Shown here: piece after piece, positions 1 through 8,846 of the stretch
Layout: every line of letters starts with the position of its first letter
Position numbering within the stretch: position 1 is the stretch's first letter
NCBI RefSeq assembly: GCF_900110615.1
Contig: NZ_FOEI01000005.1
Location: 62,001 to 126,000 of the forward strand
Reading direction: 5' to 3'
DNA: 64,000 bases
Origin: Flavobacterium urocaniciphilum
GTDB taxonomy: Bacteria; Bacteroidota; Bacteroidia; Flavobacteriales; Flavobacteriaceae
Position numbers and translations under genes: made by a program
The notes under the pieces: generated by a model
Seen by the model: only the letters and a program-made list of their open reading frames with translations
Database searches by the model: none
Told to the model about the DNA's origin: nothing

Positions 1-1230
1 AGTTAAAGCATTTATTGCTGTTTTTATATAGGTAACATCACCCTTACCTTCAACTAACAAAAGTGGTTTTTTAGAACTTATTGCTATAGTTGCTGACATT
101 ATTGTAAACTCACCATTTGTTAAATTTTCTAATGCTTCCATTTTTGCTAAATAGATTGCTTCTAAACCTTTGGTTTCATTAGTCTTAATTATTCGAACAT
201 TTTCATCTTTTATAGAATGCAATATTTTAGGGGAATGAGTTGTAAAAATGGTAAAATGATTGGGCTGATTTATAATTTCAATTATTTCTTTTTTCCGTTC
301 AATATGGATATGTGAATCAGGTTCATCTAAAAGAATTAATGTTTGCTCATCAGCTAATAAATGTAAAATACAGTTTATCAGTATTAATTTTTTTTCACCT
401 TCACTTAATTTTGCAACATCAATTCCATTAAAACTAACATTGGATTTAAGAATAATTTTTTCTGTATAAATTTTAGCTTTTTCATTTTTTACAGGCATTC
501 CTGCAATAAAAAGATTATAAAACAATCGTCTTACTAAAGCTTTATTGTCTAGTGCATCTGGGTTGATAGAGTTTATTTGGTTTAAAACTAATTTTCCATT
601 TGAATCTAATTGAAGTTTTATCAATTCTTCAATAAATAAGATTGCTTTGTTTTTAGGATAAGTTTTTATATTATCATCCTTAAAATTAAATGAAATCGTT
701 ACTTTATCTGGATCAATTTTTAATACTTCTTTTATAAAGGATTTTACTTGTGGTTTATCAGAAGACAAAAGTGCTATTAATGCATAATCCCAAACATATT
801 TATTAATGTATAGCATTTCGGGTGCGGATTCTGTAGATGATTTAATATCCCTAAAAAATGCTGAATAAGAAGAAAAATATATTTCCTCCCACATCCTTAA
901 TTCCTCACCACTATAAGATGTAATGACATTAGATGGTAAATATTGAAAATGATTTTCTCTTTTTATTCTTTTTTTAACTGTCATTACATCATTTTCTACC
1001 TTAATTATATCTCCATTTAATTCATAAACAATTTCATATTGAAATGGAGTAGATGTTTTTTGATATAGGTTAGAAAATATAATACTGATAGCTTCTAACA
1101 CATTGCTTTTTCCACTGCCGTTTAAGCCGATAAGGGCAACATAATTGGTGCATTTTGAGAAATCAAAACTGGCTTTGGTTTTATCTTTTAGGTTTTTATA
1201 ACCTTGAATTTGTAAACTATGTATTTTCAT
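1..1230 (-). CDS. OLD-like AAA ATPase with TOPRIM start (partial)
   Basis: The reading frame is open from its ATG to the left window edge (410 codons), so the C-terminus is missing. It has an ABC/RecF-type ATPase fold: Walker A GLNGSGKS at about residues 35-42, signature LSEGEKK, Walker B LILLDEPDSH, then an H-loop-like FTTHSPK. The last visible residues include LLVEGKGD, the usual first motif of a TOPRIM nuclease domain. This order (ATPase then TOPRIM) is that of OLD-family nucleases, often used in phage defence. Its ATG shares one base with the stop of the specificity-subunit gene, so it is probably translated from the restriction operon. OLD assignment is good; a role in defence is inferred from context. 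Confidence 0.8.
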   Translation of the reverse strand, partial: MKIHSLQIQGYKNLKDKTKASFDFSKCTNYVALIGLNGSGKSNVLEAISIIFSNLYQKTSTPFQYEIVYELNGDIIKVENDVMTVKKRIKRENHFQYLPSNVITSYSGEELRMWEEIYFSSYSAFFRDIKSSTESAPEMLYINKYVWDYALIALLSSDKPQVKSFIKEVLKIDPDKVTISFNFKDDNIKTYPKNKAILFIEELIKLQLDSNGKLVLNQINSINPDALDNKALVRRLFYNLFIAGMPVKNEKAKIYTEKIILKSNVSFNGIDVAKLSEGEKKLILINCILHLLADEQTLILLDEPDSHIHIERKKEIIEIINQPNHFTIFTTHSPKILHSIKDENVRIIKTNETKGLEAIYLAKMEALENLTNGEFTIMSATIAISSKKPLLLVEGKGDVTYIKTAINALT

Positions 1231-2606
1231 TAATTGCGTTTAAAAATTTGGTATTCAAAATCAAGTAAGGCATTTTCTTGCAATTCAATGCACCTTTTAT
1301 TTAAATCAAAAACAGCTTTTCTAATTTCTTTTATGTAATTGACAATTTGTTTTTGTTTTTCAAGACTATTTGGTAGTGGGATTTTTATTTCTAATAATTT
1401 ATTTTGTGAAATTGATGGCATTATAGTACCTGTATTTTTTTCAACGTACTGTTGTTTTACAAAGTCTGAAAGATTAATTTCACTTAGATACTCTCCATCT
1501 ACAACTGTACTATCAAGCCTTATTATAAATACTTCTGATGAAGCACAATATTTTTTATTTTCTTTAATAAAAATTGAGTTGCCAACCGTACCTTTCCTTG
1601 TGATTAATAAAGTGTTTTCATTTATTAAGTCATTACTTCTATAAGAGTTAATAAATTTAGTATTAGAATCATCAATGTAATTATGTTTAATATCAGCTAC
1701 TTTTAAAAACCTAATACCTTTTGATGCATAATTTCTGGCAGGTATACCATTGTAAAGATTTGTAAAAAGGTTACTATATTCAACAAGTGGATATTGACTA
1801 TTTAAAGTAACTTTTTCATTTAAAATATATTCTGCATCCCATCTATATAAATCTTTGAATTTAGTAAAATGCAAACCTTGTTTTTTGCTACCAATATTGG
1901 ATTTACCAATGCCTAATTCTCCCATTAAATATTTCTCAATCTCAGACTCTTTCTCTTTTGCTTTGATTTTTGCTGCTTCTGCTTCGGCTATTTTATGATT
2001 ATATTCTTCAACTAACTTTTTTTGAGTCACAGCGTTGGGTAAGTTTCTTTTTTCAGCATCTTTATCATCTAATGGTGGTAAAGGAATTTCTACAGCCAAA
2101 AACAAATCTTCTTGTAAATAATGTCTATTAGTTGTACCTGTACTGCTGTTTTCGCAAAACTTAATAAACTCTGGAGTAGTTGTAATTAGTGCTAAATAAT
2201 GAGGATTGATTAAGGAATAATCCACATCAAAAGCCCAAAAGTTACCTGTAATTATTGCTTCATCCACTTCATTGGTTACTACACCAAATGCACCATTTCG
2301 GGCATCAATTTTAGAAACTAAAAACTGACCCTCTTTTATTGTAAATTGATTTTTTGTACCAATTTTTTCGCCTACTTCAATATCTCTAAGAAATACACCT
2401 CCATTGTTGGTTTTAATAGTAACCCTTTTATATTTTGCACCATTCTTTATTTCGATGGTTCTTTTATTTCTTTTCAAAAAAGTACCAATTGCAACTAATG
2501 GAAAATCTTGGTTGTATGAAAAGGTGTCTTCTGATAAATATTGTACACTCCAATTGTATAACTTGGAGAATTGTACAAATTCAATATTGGGCATTGTAGC
2601 TGTCAT
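1230..2606 (-). CDS. Restriction-modification specificity subunit (HsdS-like)
   Basis: This 458-residue protein has the layout of type I/IIB specificity subunits. A first target-recognition domain (about 1-200) ends in IPLPPLDD. A central Lys/Glu/Ala-rich coiled coil (about 200-235) follows, then a second target-recognition domain (about 245-420) ending in KIPLPNSLEKQKQI, and a second conserved helix. Two different TRDs imply a bipartite recognition sequence. Its start overlaps the stop of the methyltransferase gene by one base, so the two subunits are probably made together. It would direct the partner enzyme to its DNA site. The TRD sequences do not reveal which site. Confidence 0.88.
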   Translation of the reverse strand: MTATMPNIEFVQFSKLYNWSVQYLSEDTFSYNQDFPLVAIGTFLKRNKRTIEIKNGAKYKRVTIKTNNGGVFLRDIEVGEKIGTKNQFTIKEGQFLVSKIDARNGAFGVVTNEVDEAIITGNFWAFDVDYSLINPHYLALITTTPEFIKFCENSSTGTTNRHYLQEDLFLAVEIPLPPLDDKDAEKRNLPNAVTQKKLVEEYNHKIAEAEAAKIKAKEKESEIEKYLMGELGIGKSNIGSKKQGLHFTKFKDLYRWDAEYILNEKVTLNSQYPLVEYSNLFTNLYNGIPARNYASKGIRFLKVADIKHNYIDDSNTKFINSYRSNDLINENTLLITRKGTVGNSIFIKENKKYCASSEVFIIRLDSTVVDGEYLSEINLSDFVKQQYVEKNTGTIMPSISQNKLLEIKIPLPNSLEKQKQIVNYIKEIRKAVFDLNKRCIELQENALLDFEYQIFKRN

Positions 2607-4945
2607 TAAAATTCAATTGTTACGGTTTCGTTTTGGTTTTTAATACGTTCTATTTTCCCTGTTTTACTGTTCCATTTATACTCAAAAACTGGTTTTATCT
2701 CTTTCCAAAGATTGTTTGAGATTCGATAAGGTGTATATTGTTTAAGTATATCATTCAACTCATTATCGGTAACTGCTCCTGTGCTACTTATCCCTGCTTT
2801 TTCAACAGTTGCTATAGGAATGTCATAATCAAACTTTTCTTTTACAATAGTTCGTATCTCTACTTCCATTGCATCTTCAATTTTTTTCTTTTTAGCTCTC
2901 AGTTCTTTTTTAATTTCGGCATCAGGTGAATTATTACCTCTTAATGTCAATTTACTTTCTATTTCATTTAATTCAGTCTGATATTTTGATTTTACTTTTG
3001 ATGTGGCTTCTTTGGAATATTTTTTCCACATATTAGCTTCTTCGTTTGTAAATTTTTTAAGGAAAACCAAGCTTGATTTTACGGTAGCTCCACTTTTCAT
3101 AAATACATCTTGCGGTATGGAAGTAATCAATATAATTTTAGAGGTGCTTTCAAAATACTGTCTTACTTTACCTAAATTCTGTGTGTTCAATACACCTTCA
3201 GGTAATACAATTCCTAATCTACCTCCAGGTTTCAACAAATTGATACATCTTTCTATAAATAGTACTTCAGTTAAACCACTCATACCTTTTCTACCAATAT
3301 GGAGGGTATCTAATACAGGCTTTCCTTTCGATAATTCTTCATCAAATTCTAATTGTTGCATAGCTTTTGAATAGACTTCTTCTCCATACATTTTTTTATA
3401 TTTTGCTATTCTATTTTCATCAATCAGTTGATCCGCTTTAGTTATAAGTAAAGATTTTTCAACTCTCGCGCCAAAAGGGGGATTCGTTAAAATAACATCG
3501 AAACGGTTTTCAAAAATTCCATTAATATTTAATAAGCCATCTCTGTGATGTACACCACCATGTCCATCACCGTGCATAATCATATTCATTTTGGCTGTTC
3601 TAGCCATTCTAGGATTAGCATCCGTACCAAAAATGCAAGTAGCAGAAAGTTTTTCAAGTCGTGAAATGAATTTATTATTTTCTCTTGCTTGTTCCTGTTC
3701 AGTACTTTTACGAATTTGTGTTTCGTAGCCTAGTTTATGAATAATTTCGTTTGAAATTTCCTTTAATTTTTCTTGCTCTTTCTCAGTTGCATTTTCGGCT
3801 ATTTCGTCAAAAGCTTTATTCACTTTTTCCTTTTCTTTTTTAATATCCTGTTCTATTTTATCCCTAACATATTCAAATGCTTTAATTAAAAAACCACCCG
3901 AACCGCAACAAGGGTCACAAATAATCTCATCTTCCTGAGGGTCTAATACATCAACTATAAAATCAACAACAGTTCTAGGTGTAAAAAATTGTCCTAATTC
4001 ACCTCTAAAAGTACCACCTAAAAATTGTTCAAAAGCTATTCCTTTTACATCATCACTTGTAGTAGACAAATTGTATTTCTGTAATTTTTTTACAATTTCC
4101 TTAAAAGATGCTTCTTTAATTTTTATTTTTTCATTTTTATCGAAAAGTTCATCCTCTTCAAATTCGTCTTTTGTTAATTCAAACCAGTAATCCATATATG
4201 GAATATCATCCTTAGGACCATTTCGTTTAATATTAACAGGTCTAATATTTTTTTCGTAATTAGCTTCTTGTTTTTCAAATTGTTTTAGAGTAAAAATATT
4301 TTCTTCATCAGGATTTCTTTCATACCTAATTTTCATGAATAAAATTTTACTTATCTCATCAAATGCAGCTTCTGGCGAAAGTTTATCATTATTTCTAATT
4401 ACATTATGACATTGAAACAGCAATTTTGAAAATTCATCTCTTTCAAAAGCTTTGGTTTGTTCTAATAATTTTTTTATTTTATCATCATTATTAGCATCTT
4501 TTGCAAAAGGTATATCTAAAATTTCTTCACTTAAAGTTTTTGGCGTTACATCAAGATTTACTTTAAAAATTTTGGTTTCTTTTTCATTAGTAGTAACAAA
4601 GAAAGGGGCGTTAGCGAAACGAGCATAGTTTTGACCTTGATAATAATCTTCGCTCTTAATTTCTATATATTCAGCTTTACATTCTACAACTATTATTGGG
4701 TTTTTACTATTCTTTTTATCAGCTTTACTTCTCCATATCACAATATCAGCACTTGCTCTACCTGTACCTCTTTTAGCACCAGTTAATTTTACTTCTTGTG
4801 CCATTTGTTCTAATTCATAACCATAAGTATTAACTAATTTGACAATATACTTTTGTCTTATTTCCTCTTCAGGAGTTTTAATTAATTCTTTTCCTTTTAA
4901 AGGAGCAAATATTTTATTCCCGTTTATTTGAAGTTCTAATGCCAT
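2606..4945 (-). CDS. Fused PD-(D/E)XK nuclease and N6-adenine methyltransferase
   Basis: This 779-residue protein joins an N-terminal HsdR_N-like nuclease domain to an HsdM-type methyltransferase. The nuclease part shows D67 in SADIVIW and the pair E88-K90 in VVECKAE, a PD-(D/E)XK core. The methyltransferase part has GQFFTP at 318-323, the SAM-binding motif DPCCGSGGFL at about 344-353 and the catalytic NPPF at 488-491. Ordinary HsdM proteins are about 500 residues and lack a nuclease. With the two-TRD partner, the architecture resembles BcgI-like type IIB enzymes more than type I, because no HsdR translocase is present here. The gene starts one base after the XRE gene. An unseen hsdR beyond the left edge remains possible. 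Confidence 0.85.
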   Translation of the reverse strand: MALELQINGNKIFAPLKGKELIKTPEEEIRQKYIVKLVNTYGYELEQMAQEVKLTGAKRGTGRASADIVIWRSKADKKNSKNPIIVVECKAEYIEIKSEDYYQGQNYARFANAPFFVTTNEKETKIFKVNLDVTPKTLSEEILDIPFAKDANNDDKIKKLLEQTKAFERDEFSKLLFQCHNVIRNNDKLSPEAAFDEISKILFMKIRYERNPDEENIFTLKQFEKQEANYEKNIRPVNIKRNGPKDDIPYMDYWFELTKDEFEEDELFDKNEKIKIKEASFKEIVKKLQKYNLSTTSDDVKGIAFEQFLGGTFRGELGQFFTPRTVVDFIVDVLDPQEDEIICDPCCGSGGFLIKAFEYVRDKIEQDIKKEKEKVNKAFDEIAENATEKEQEKLKEISNEIIHKLGYETQIRKSTEQEQARENNKFISRLEKLSATCIFGTDANPRMARTAKMNMIMHGDGHGGVHHRDGLLNINGIFENRFDVILTNPPFGARVEKSLLITKADQLIDENRIAKYKKMYGEEVYSKAMQQLEFDEELSKGKPVLDTLHIGRKGMSGLTEVLFIERCINLLKPGGRLGIVLPEGVLNTQNLGKVRQYFESTSKIILITSIPQDVFMKSGATVKSSLVFLKKFTNEEANMWKKYSKEATSKVKSKYQTELNEIESKLTLRGNNSPDAEIKKELRAKKKKIEDAMEVEIRTIVKEKFDYDIPIATVEKAGISSTGAVTDNELNDILKQYTPYRISNNLWKEIKPVFEYKWNSKTGKIERIKNQNETVTIEF

Positions 4946-4946
4946 T

Positions 4947-5237
4947 TTATTTTTTCTTGATTGTATTTGAAATCGATTTTAATACTTTTTCTACATTCGC
5001 TTGATCTTTTACTAAATTAAGTACCTGATCGGCTAACCAAACTGTTGTTAATTCATCAATACTAGTTTTTAAGATTTTAGCAAGAATGGGGATTTGTTCT
5101 TTTTTAGCCTTTCGTTCTCCTCTTTCAATTTTACTATACAAGGGAGTGTCAATATTTAGAGCATTAGCTAAATGCTTCTGAAATAAATTATTTTTTACAC
5201 GAAGTTCTTTTACTTTATTACCAAACTGATTTGACAT
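4947..5237 (-). CDS. XRE-family controller protein of the restriction operon
   Basis: This is a 96-residue protein with a Cro/C1-type helix-turn-helix over about residues 5-60 (NNLFQKHLANALNI, then YSKIERGERKAKKE). The C-terminal stretch is charged. It is the first gene of the operon and is separated from the methyltransferase gene by one base. Small XRE proteins in this position usually act as controller (C) proteins that delay restriction until DNA is methylated. A perfect dyad in its own promoter, listed separately, fits autoregulation. The HTH is clear; the controller role is inferred from position. Confidence 0.85.
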   Translation of the reverse strand: MSNQFGNKVKELRVKNNLFQKHLANALNIDTPLYSKIERGERKAKKEQIPILAKILKTSIDELTTVWLADQVLNLVKDQANVEKVLKSISNTIKKK

Positions 5238-5264
5238 AGTACAAAATTTGACTTGTCAAATATC
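5230..5264 (-). promoter_or_regulatory. Promoter/operator of the restriction operon
   Basis: TTTGACTTGTCAAA (5247-5260) is a perfect 6+2+6 dyad just upstream of the XRE start codon. A further TTTGAC half-site at 5230-5235 touches the start codon, 17 bases away. On the minus strand GATATTTG (5264-5257) is a 7/8 match to the TAnnTTTG element and overlaps the dyad, so a bound protein would occlude the promoter. Confidence 0.5.
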
Positions 5265-5334
5265 GTTAAACAATTCCATTAATACAAGATATAGTAGGGC
5301 GTTTAGTATAATTCAATAAAAACTTAAAATGAAA

Positions 5335-5365
5335 AGCCCCAAAAGATGTTTAATCTAATGGGGCT
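5335..5365 (-). terminator. Possible terminator after the replication-protein gene
   Basis: AGCCCC (5335-5340) pairs with GGGGCT (5360-5365) around a 19-base loop, and on the minus strand the stem is followed by TTTTC. It could end the leftward transcript from 5658 before the restriction operon. The rest of the 420-base gap (5238-5657) is AT-rich and shows no gene. Confidence 0.35.
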
Positions 5366-5657
5366 GAACTAAAATTAATTTTATATCTATGAATTAAAAA
5401 ACGATTTGTTTTCTCATATATCAAATAACTCTTTTTAATCATTTTAACCAATTATTATTTTTTTAAAAAATAGAATTGGTTTTTTATTTAATTAAATCAT
5501 AGAATCAAATAAAAAGACCAAAATCAAAACAAATTAAAAACAAATCGGCAGTTAATTTATTATGTCCTTGTTATCTTATAATCGCTTTGGCTTATTTTTC
5601 AATTTCGTTTGGCTCTAAAAGGGTATTTTATTTATTATATACCTTGTTATATTTACA

Positions 5658-6686
5658 TTAGGTATTTATATATCGAAAGTTACCCTTATTATATAACCTG
5701 TCTGTTTTCTTCTTTAATTCATATAAAATAATAGCCTTGTAATCTCTTTCACTGATAATATGCGATTTGTATATATTCATTATGTCATTAAAATGTTTAG
5801 ATTTATTATTTGGCAAAACCATTTCATTAAAGTCCATTATTGTCTTATGTATTCCAGTAATTTTCATATAAGAATAAAAACTCCAATTTATAAAATCATT
5901 TTTAGAGATTTTCGGTTTATTATTTTCATTGATTACTTCTTTCTTTGAAATAGTATCGACAAATTTAATTGCATTCAGATATTTATAAAGTTCATTTGGT
6001 AATTCATTCCAATTCGATTTTAATGAACTTAATTTGTGATATTTCATTTTAAAAATAGGAATACTAACTTTATTAATGTCTATTTCAAATCTTAGCATTA
6101 GATATTTACTGATAATTCTTTTATCCGTTTTGGTCAACTCTTTTTTGCCTAAAATTTCAAGATATTTATCATAAATTAACAAATCGTAATTAGTAAATCT
6201 AAAGTAAACACTGGTTACATTTTTATCATCTCTTTTAGCATTTCTATATTTTACAAAACAATCTAGTATGTCATTAGTAAATGATTTTAATAATAAAGTA
6301 ATTCCAATTTCCAATTGGGTAACTTTAAACATTCTCCAGATTTCACCTTTTTTTAAACCAAGTTTACAACCCAGTATTTCTATACAATCAATAAATTCGT
6401 AATAGTTTAAGTCTTTTCGGGAATTTTTATCAAAATACCATTTTCTAATACTTCCGTTTATTGATAATGAATAAGTACCAGTTCTTAAATTTTCAGTCAA
6501 TAGCATTCTTAAACTAAACATCTTTGATTTTTTAGTTATATTAGTTTGTAAATATCTATTTAATTCAAAATCAAGTTCTGTAAACTCTTCATCGTCAATT
6601 TCAATCTCTCTCCATCTAAAATTTTCCTTAATGAAGTCGGGATTAAAATTTTCAGCCATTAATTTAATTTTATCTATCATATCCAT
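5658..6686 (-). CDS. Putative phage/plasmid replication protein (gene II/X-like)
   Basis: This 342-residue soluble protein has no signal peptide. The stretches SLSINGSIRKWYF, a helix starting at NYYEFIDCIEILGCKLGL, VYFRFTNYDLLIYDK and LMLRFEIDINKVS follow the order of conserved blocks in the phage gene II/X (Phage_CRI) replication initiators, as I recall the family. Those proteins nick DNA for rolling-circle replication. Linkage to an integrase and an excisionase-like HTH gene supports a mobile-element replication protein. It overlaps the upstream 153-residue gene by ten bases. The assignment rests on motif memory rather than alignment. Confidence 0.5.
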   Translation of the reverse strand: MDMIDKIKLMAENFNPDFIKENFRWREIEIDDEEFTELDFELNRYLQTNITKKSKMFSLRMLLTENLRTGTYSLSINGSIRKWYFDKNSRKDLNYYEFIDCIEILGCKLGLKKGEIWRMFKVTQLEIGITLLLKSFTNDILDCFVKYRNAKRDDKNVTSVYFRFTNYDLLIYDKYLEILGKKELTKTDKRIISKYLMLRFEIDINKVSIPIFKMKYHKLSSLKSNWNELPNELYKYLNAIKFVDTISKKEVINENNKPKISKNDFINWSFYSYMKITGIHKTIMDFNEMVLPNNKSKHFNDIMNIYKSHIISERDYKAIILYELKKKTDRLYNKGNFRYINT

Positions 6687-7138
6687 GTTTCCTTTAAGTG
6701 TTTTTCAAGTCTATTTAATTTTTCATAACTATGATAATCCATACAAATACGATATCTATACTCATCATTTTTATGATATAAAAGCATATGTTTTGATTTA
6801 AAAAGTCTTCTTTTTCTTGGAGTAAAAATCAAATCAAGTTCTGTATGTAATAATTTCAAACACTCTTCATATTCTTCATCTGTTAATTCATTTTCTAAAT
6901 ATTCTTGATGGAACCAAAACTTTAATTTGCCCATAATTAATAAGACACAAGAATTATCAAGTTCATTGTATATAGTCCATAGTCTTAATGAATACTTTTT
7001 TCTCTTCCTAACACTATTGTACAAATCAGCTTTAAAAAATGTTAAATTTTTAGTGTCAGATGAGACATCTCTTATCCATTTTATTTTTTTGATTGGATTA
7101 TAATTTTCACAACATAAGATGGTATCATATATTTTCAT
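6677..7138 (-). CDS. Hypothetical protein of the integrated element
   Basis: I do not recognise this 153-residue protein. It is basic and rich in aromatic residues and lysine, with no signal peptide or membrane segment. The C-terminal half contains an acidic helix (LTDEEYEECLKLLHTEL) followed by a basic patch (TPRKRRLFKSK). It overlaps the start of the putative replication-protein gene by ten bases, so the two are probably translated together. It might be a replication accessory protein or a split domain of the initiator; nothing in the sequence decides this. Confidence 0.6.
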   Translation of the reverse strand: MKIYDTILCCENYNPIKKIKWIRDVSSDTKNLTFFKADLYNSVRKRKKYSLRLWTIYNELDNSCVLLIMGKLKFWFHQEYLENELTDEEYEECLKLLHTELDLIFTPRKRRLFKSKHMLLYHKNDEYRYRICMDYHSYEKLNRLEKHLKETWI

Positions 7139-7189
7139 ATTTATTATTTTTCAAGTTAATACTATTTACGATTTTTTTAATTTGCTTTT

Positions 7190-7501
7190 TTACACATCAT
7201 ACATATCCTTTTTTAAAAAATCTTCTAAATCTTTTCTAACAATATGCACATAACCTTTCTCTGAACTTTTAGAATATTTTAGACCTTTACATCGGTATCT
7301 ATAAATAGTTTTTTTAGAATATCCATATTGTTCTTTTATGTCATCAAGATCCAAAATATCGGTTGGTAATTTTGGTTTCATTACCTTGACTATTTCAGCC
7401 ATATTTTTACCTTTTTCAATATTCAGTTCTTTCTTTGTTTTAGCCAATTCAAGAATCTTTCTTTTTATCAATTTTTGATTTATTTGTATTTTAGTTTCCA
7501 T
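7190..7501 (-). CDS. Excisionase/MerR-type helix-turn-helix protein
   Basis: This 103-residue protein has a basic N-terminal helix and a C-terminal winged-helix domain (about 48-100). The domain reads LDLDDIKEQYGYSKKTIYRY, then a wing (KGYVHIVRKDLEDFL). This is the HTH_17/excisionase pattern common beside integrases in Bacteroidota elements. It lies three bases downstream of the integrase gene and is probably co-transcribed with it. Likely jobs are directing excision or regulating the element. Confidence 0.75.
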   Translation of the reverse strand: METKIQINQKLIKRKILELAKTKKELNIEKGKNMAEIVKVMKPKLPTDILDLDDIKEQYGYSKKTIYRYRCKGLKYSKSSEKGYVHIVRKDLEDFLKKDMYDV

Positions 7502-7504
7502 AGA

Positions 7505-8674
7505 TTAAAATTTTACATTTTTCATTAATTTGCTCAAAGTATCTTTATCAGTATTCATATAAATTTGAGTAGTCTTTATGCTTCGATGTCCCATAGCACT
7601 AGCTATATAGTTAATTGGCATTCCTCTCAAAGCTAGAATAGAACCAAACGTATGGCGTCCATCATGGAAATTAATTTTATTTTTAATTTTAGCTACTTTT
7701 CCAATGATTTTTAAATGTCTATTTAGAACTGCATTACTTTTTAATTCAAATACTAAATCATTGTCTTTCTTTTTATCAAAATCATATTTTTTTAATATTT
7801 CTAACCAGTAATCATTGAAAGGTACAGAAACCTCTTTTTTTGTTTTAATTTGCCTCCTTTTAATTTCTTTTTTATCAATGATATCTTTTTTCTTCAAATC
7901 TTTAATATCACAATCTCTCAATCCTGTGTAGCAACTAAACAAAAACAAATCTCTAGTATATTCAAGACCTTTGGTTAAGTTCCCTAGTTTTAAATCAGCA
8001 TTTCTTAATTGTTCTAATTCTTCTGGGTTTAAAAAATTTATTCGTGGTTCTTCATATAATTTTTTAAAATTTATACTCGGGTTTTCTGTTATTTTTTTAT
8101 CAATAACTAATTTTTTCAAGATAGTTTTAAAATACTTTGCATAGTTATTAGTTCCTGAATTACCTGTTTCTAAATCTATTTTTATGAAGTAGATAAAATC
8201 ATCAAAAAATTTTGTATCAATTTCATCTAATGTTAGTCTTGGTCTGAACAATTTCAATCTATCTCTTAATTGTTTATAATGTCTTTGTGTACCGATAGCT
8301 AATTGTTCAATAGCAAACTTATTTTTAAGAATTTCATCAAAATGAAAATAAAAGTCGTTGTTGATTTTAATTTTATCATCTCCTTTAATTTTCTTCAAGA
8401 TAGTTTCCTTTGTAAATTCTTCATCATTATTTTCCATTTCCAAAAGAATCTTGTAGATTCTACTTTCTTCTTTCATTAGTACATTTTTTAATAATGAATC
8501 TTTTGGGCATTTTTTCTTTTCATCCCATAAACTAGGGTGAATTAATTTTCCTGATGGTGTTTTAGTTTTTCCACTACGATAAATAATCTGAAAGTAAATA
8601 GGACATCTTCCAGTTCCATCTTTTCTTGGTTGCTCTTTTCTTAAAATAGCTTTAACCGAAAACGAATTTTTCAT
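7505..8674 (-). CDS. Tyrosine recombinase (integrase)
   Basis: This 389-residue protein has an N-terminal arm-binding domain (about 1-95, including RCPIYFQI), a SAM-like core-binding domain (about 105-200) and a catalytic domain. The visible catalytic residues are R253 (TGLRDCD), H337 and R340 (FHDGRHTF), H363 (MGHRS) and the nucleophile Y372 (TTQIYMN). Length and motifs match the integrases of Bacteroidetes conjugative and mobilisable elements, and the full active site suggests a working enzyme. It reads away from the tRNA-Arg gene about 1.5 kb to the right, a plausible insertion target. Confidence 0.93.
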   Translation of the reverse strand: MKNSFSVKAILRKEQPRKDGTGRCPIYFQIIYRSGKTKTPSGKLIHPSLWDEKKKCPKDSLLKNVLMKEESRIYKILLEMENNDEEFTKETILKKIKGDDKIKINNDFYFHFDEILKNKFAIEQLAIGTQRHYKQLRDRLKLFRPRLTLDEIDTKFFDDFIYFIKIDLETGNSGTNNYAKYFKTILKKLVIDKKITENPSINFKKLYEEPRINFLNPEELEQLRNADLKLGNLTKGLEYTRDLFLFSCYTGLRDCDIKDLKKKDIIDKKEIKRRQIKTKKEVSVPFNDYWLEILKKYDFDKKKDNDLVFELKSNAVLNRHLKIIGKVAKIKNKINFHDGRHTFGSILALRGMPINYIASAMGHRSIKTTQIYMNTDKDTLSKLMKNVKF

Positions 8675-8792
8675 TTGTATTTAAAATTTAAAAAATTAAT
8701 AATTCAAACTTGCTTTCTTTACATAATACTCGGAAATCAATTTTTTTTTTGGCGATTTCCCAATTTTAACATTTTGATTTTGGGTAAAAAAA

Positions 8793-8815
8793 AAGCGACC
8801 TAGTCAAAGTCGCTT
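8793..8815 (-). terminator. Rho-independent terminator
   Basis: AAGCGAC (8793-8799) pairs with GTCGCTT (8809-8815). On the minus strand the stem is followed by a run of nine T, about 24 bases past the stop of the gene at 8839-9768. Confidence 0.7.
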
Positions 8816-8824
8816 ATTTTACAG

Positions 8825-8846
8825 GGGTTAAGAGGGTTTTACTCTT
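8825..8846. repeat. 22-bp repeat, copy 1 (possible attachment site)
   Basis: GGGTTAAGAG, two differing bases, then TTTTACTCTT. It matches 20 of 22 positions of the copy at 10187-10208 beside the tRNA-Arg gene, in the same orientation. Within it AAGAG and CTCTT form a short inverted repeat around a 7-base spacer, like a tyrosine-recombinase core site. It covers the last codons of the neighbouring gene. Confidence 0.4.

Noticed and set aside
1230..4945. Classical type I restriction-modification system
   Set aside because: No HsdR translocase gene is visible and the methyltransferase carries its own nuclease domain; a BcgI-like reading fits better, though the left edge is open.
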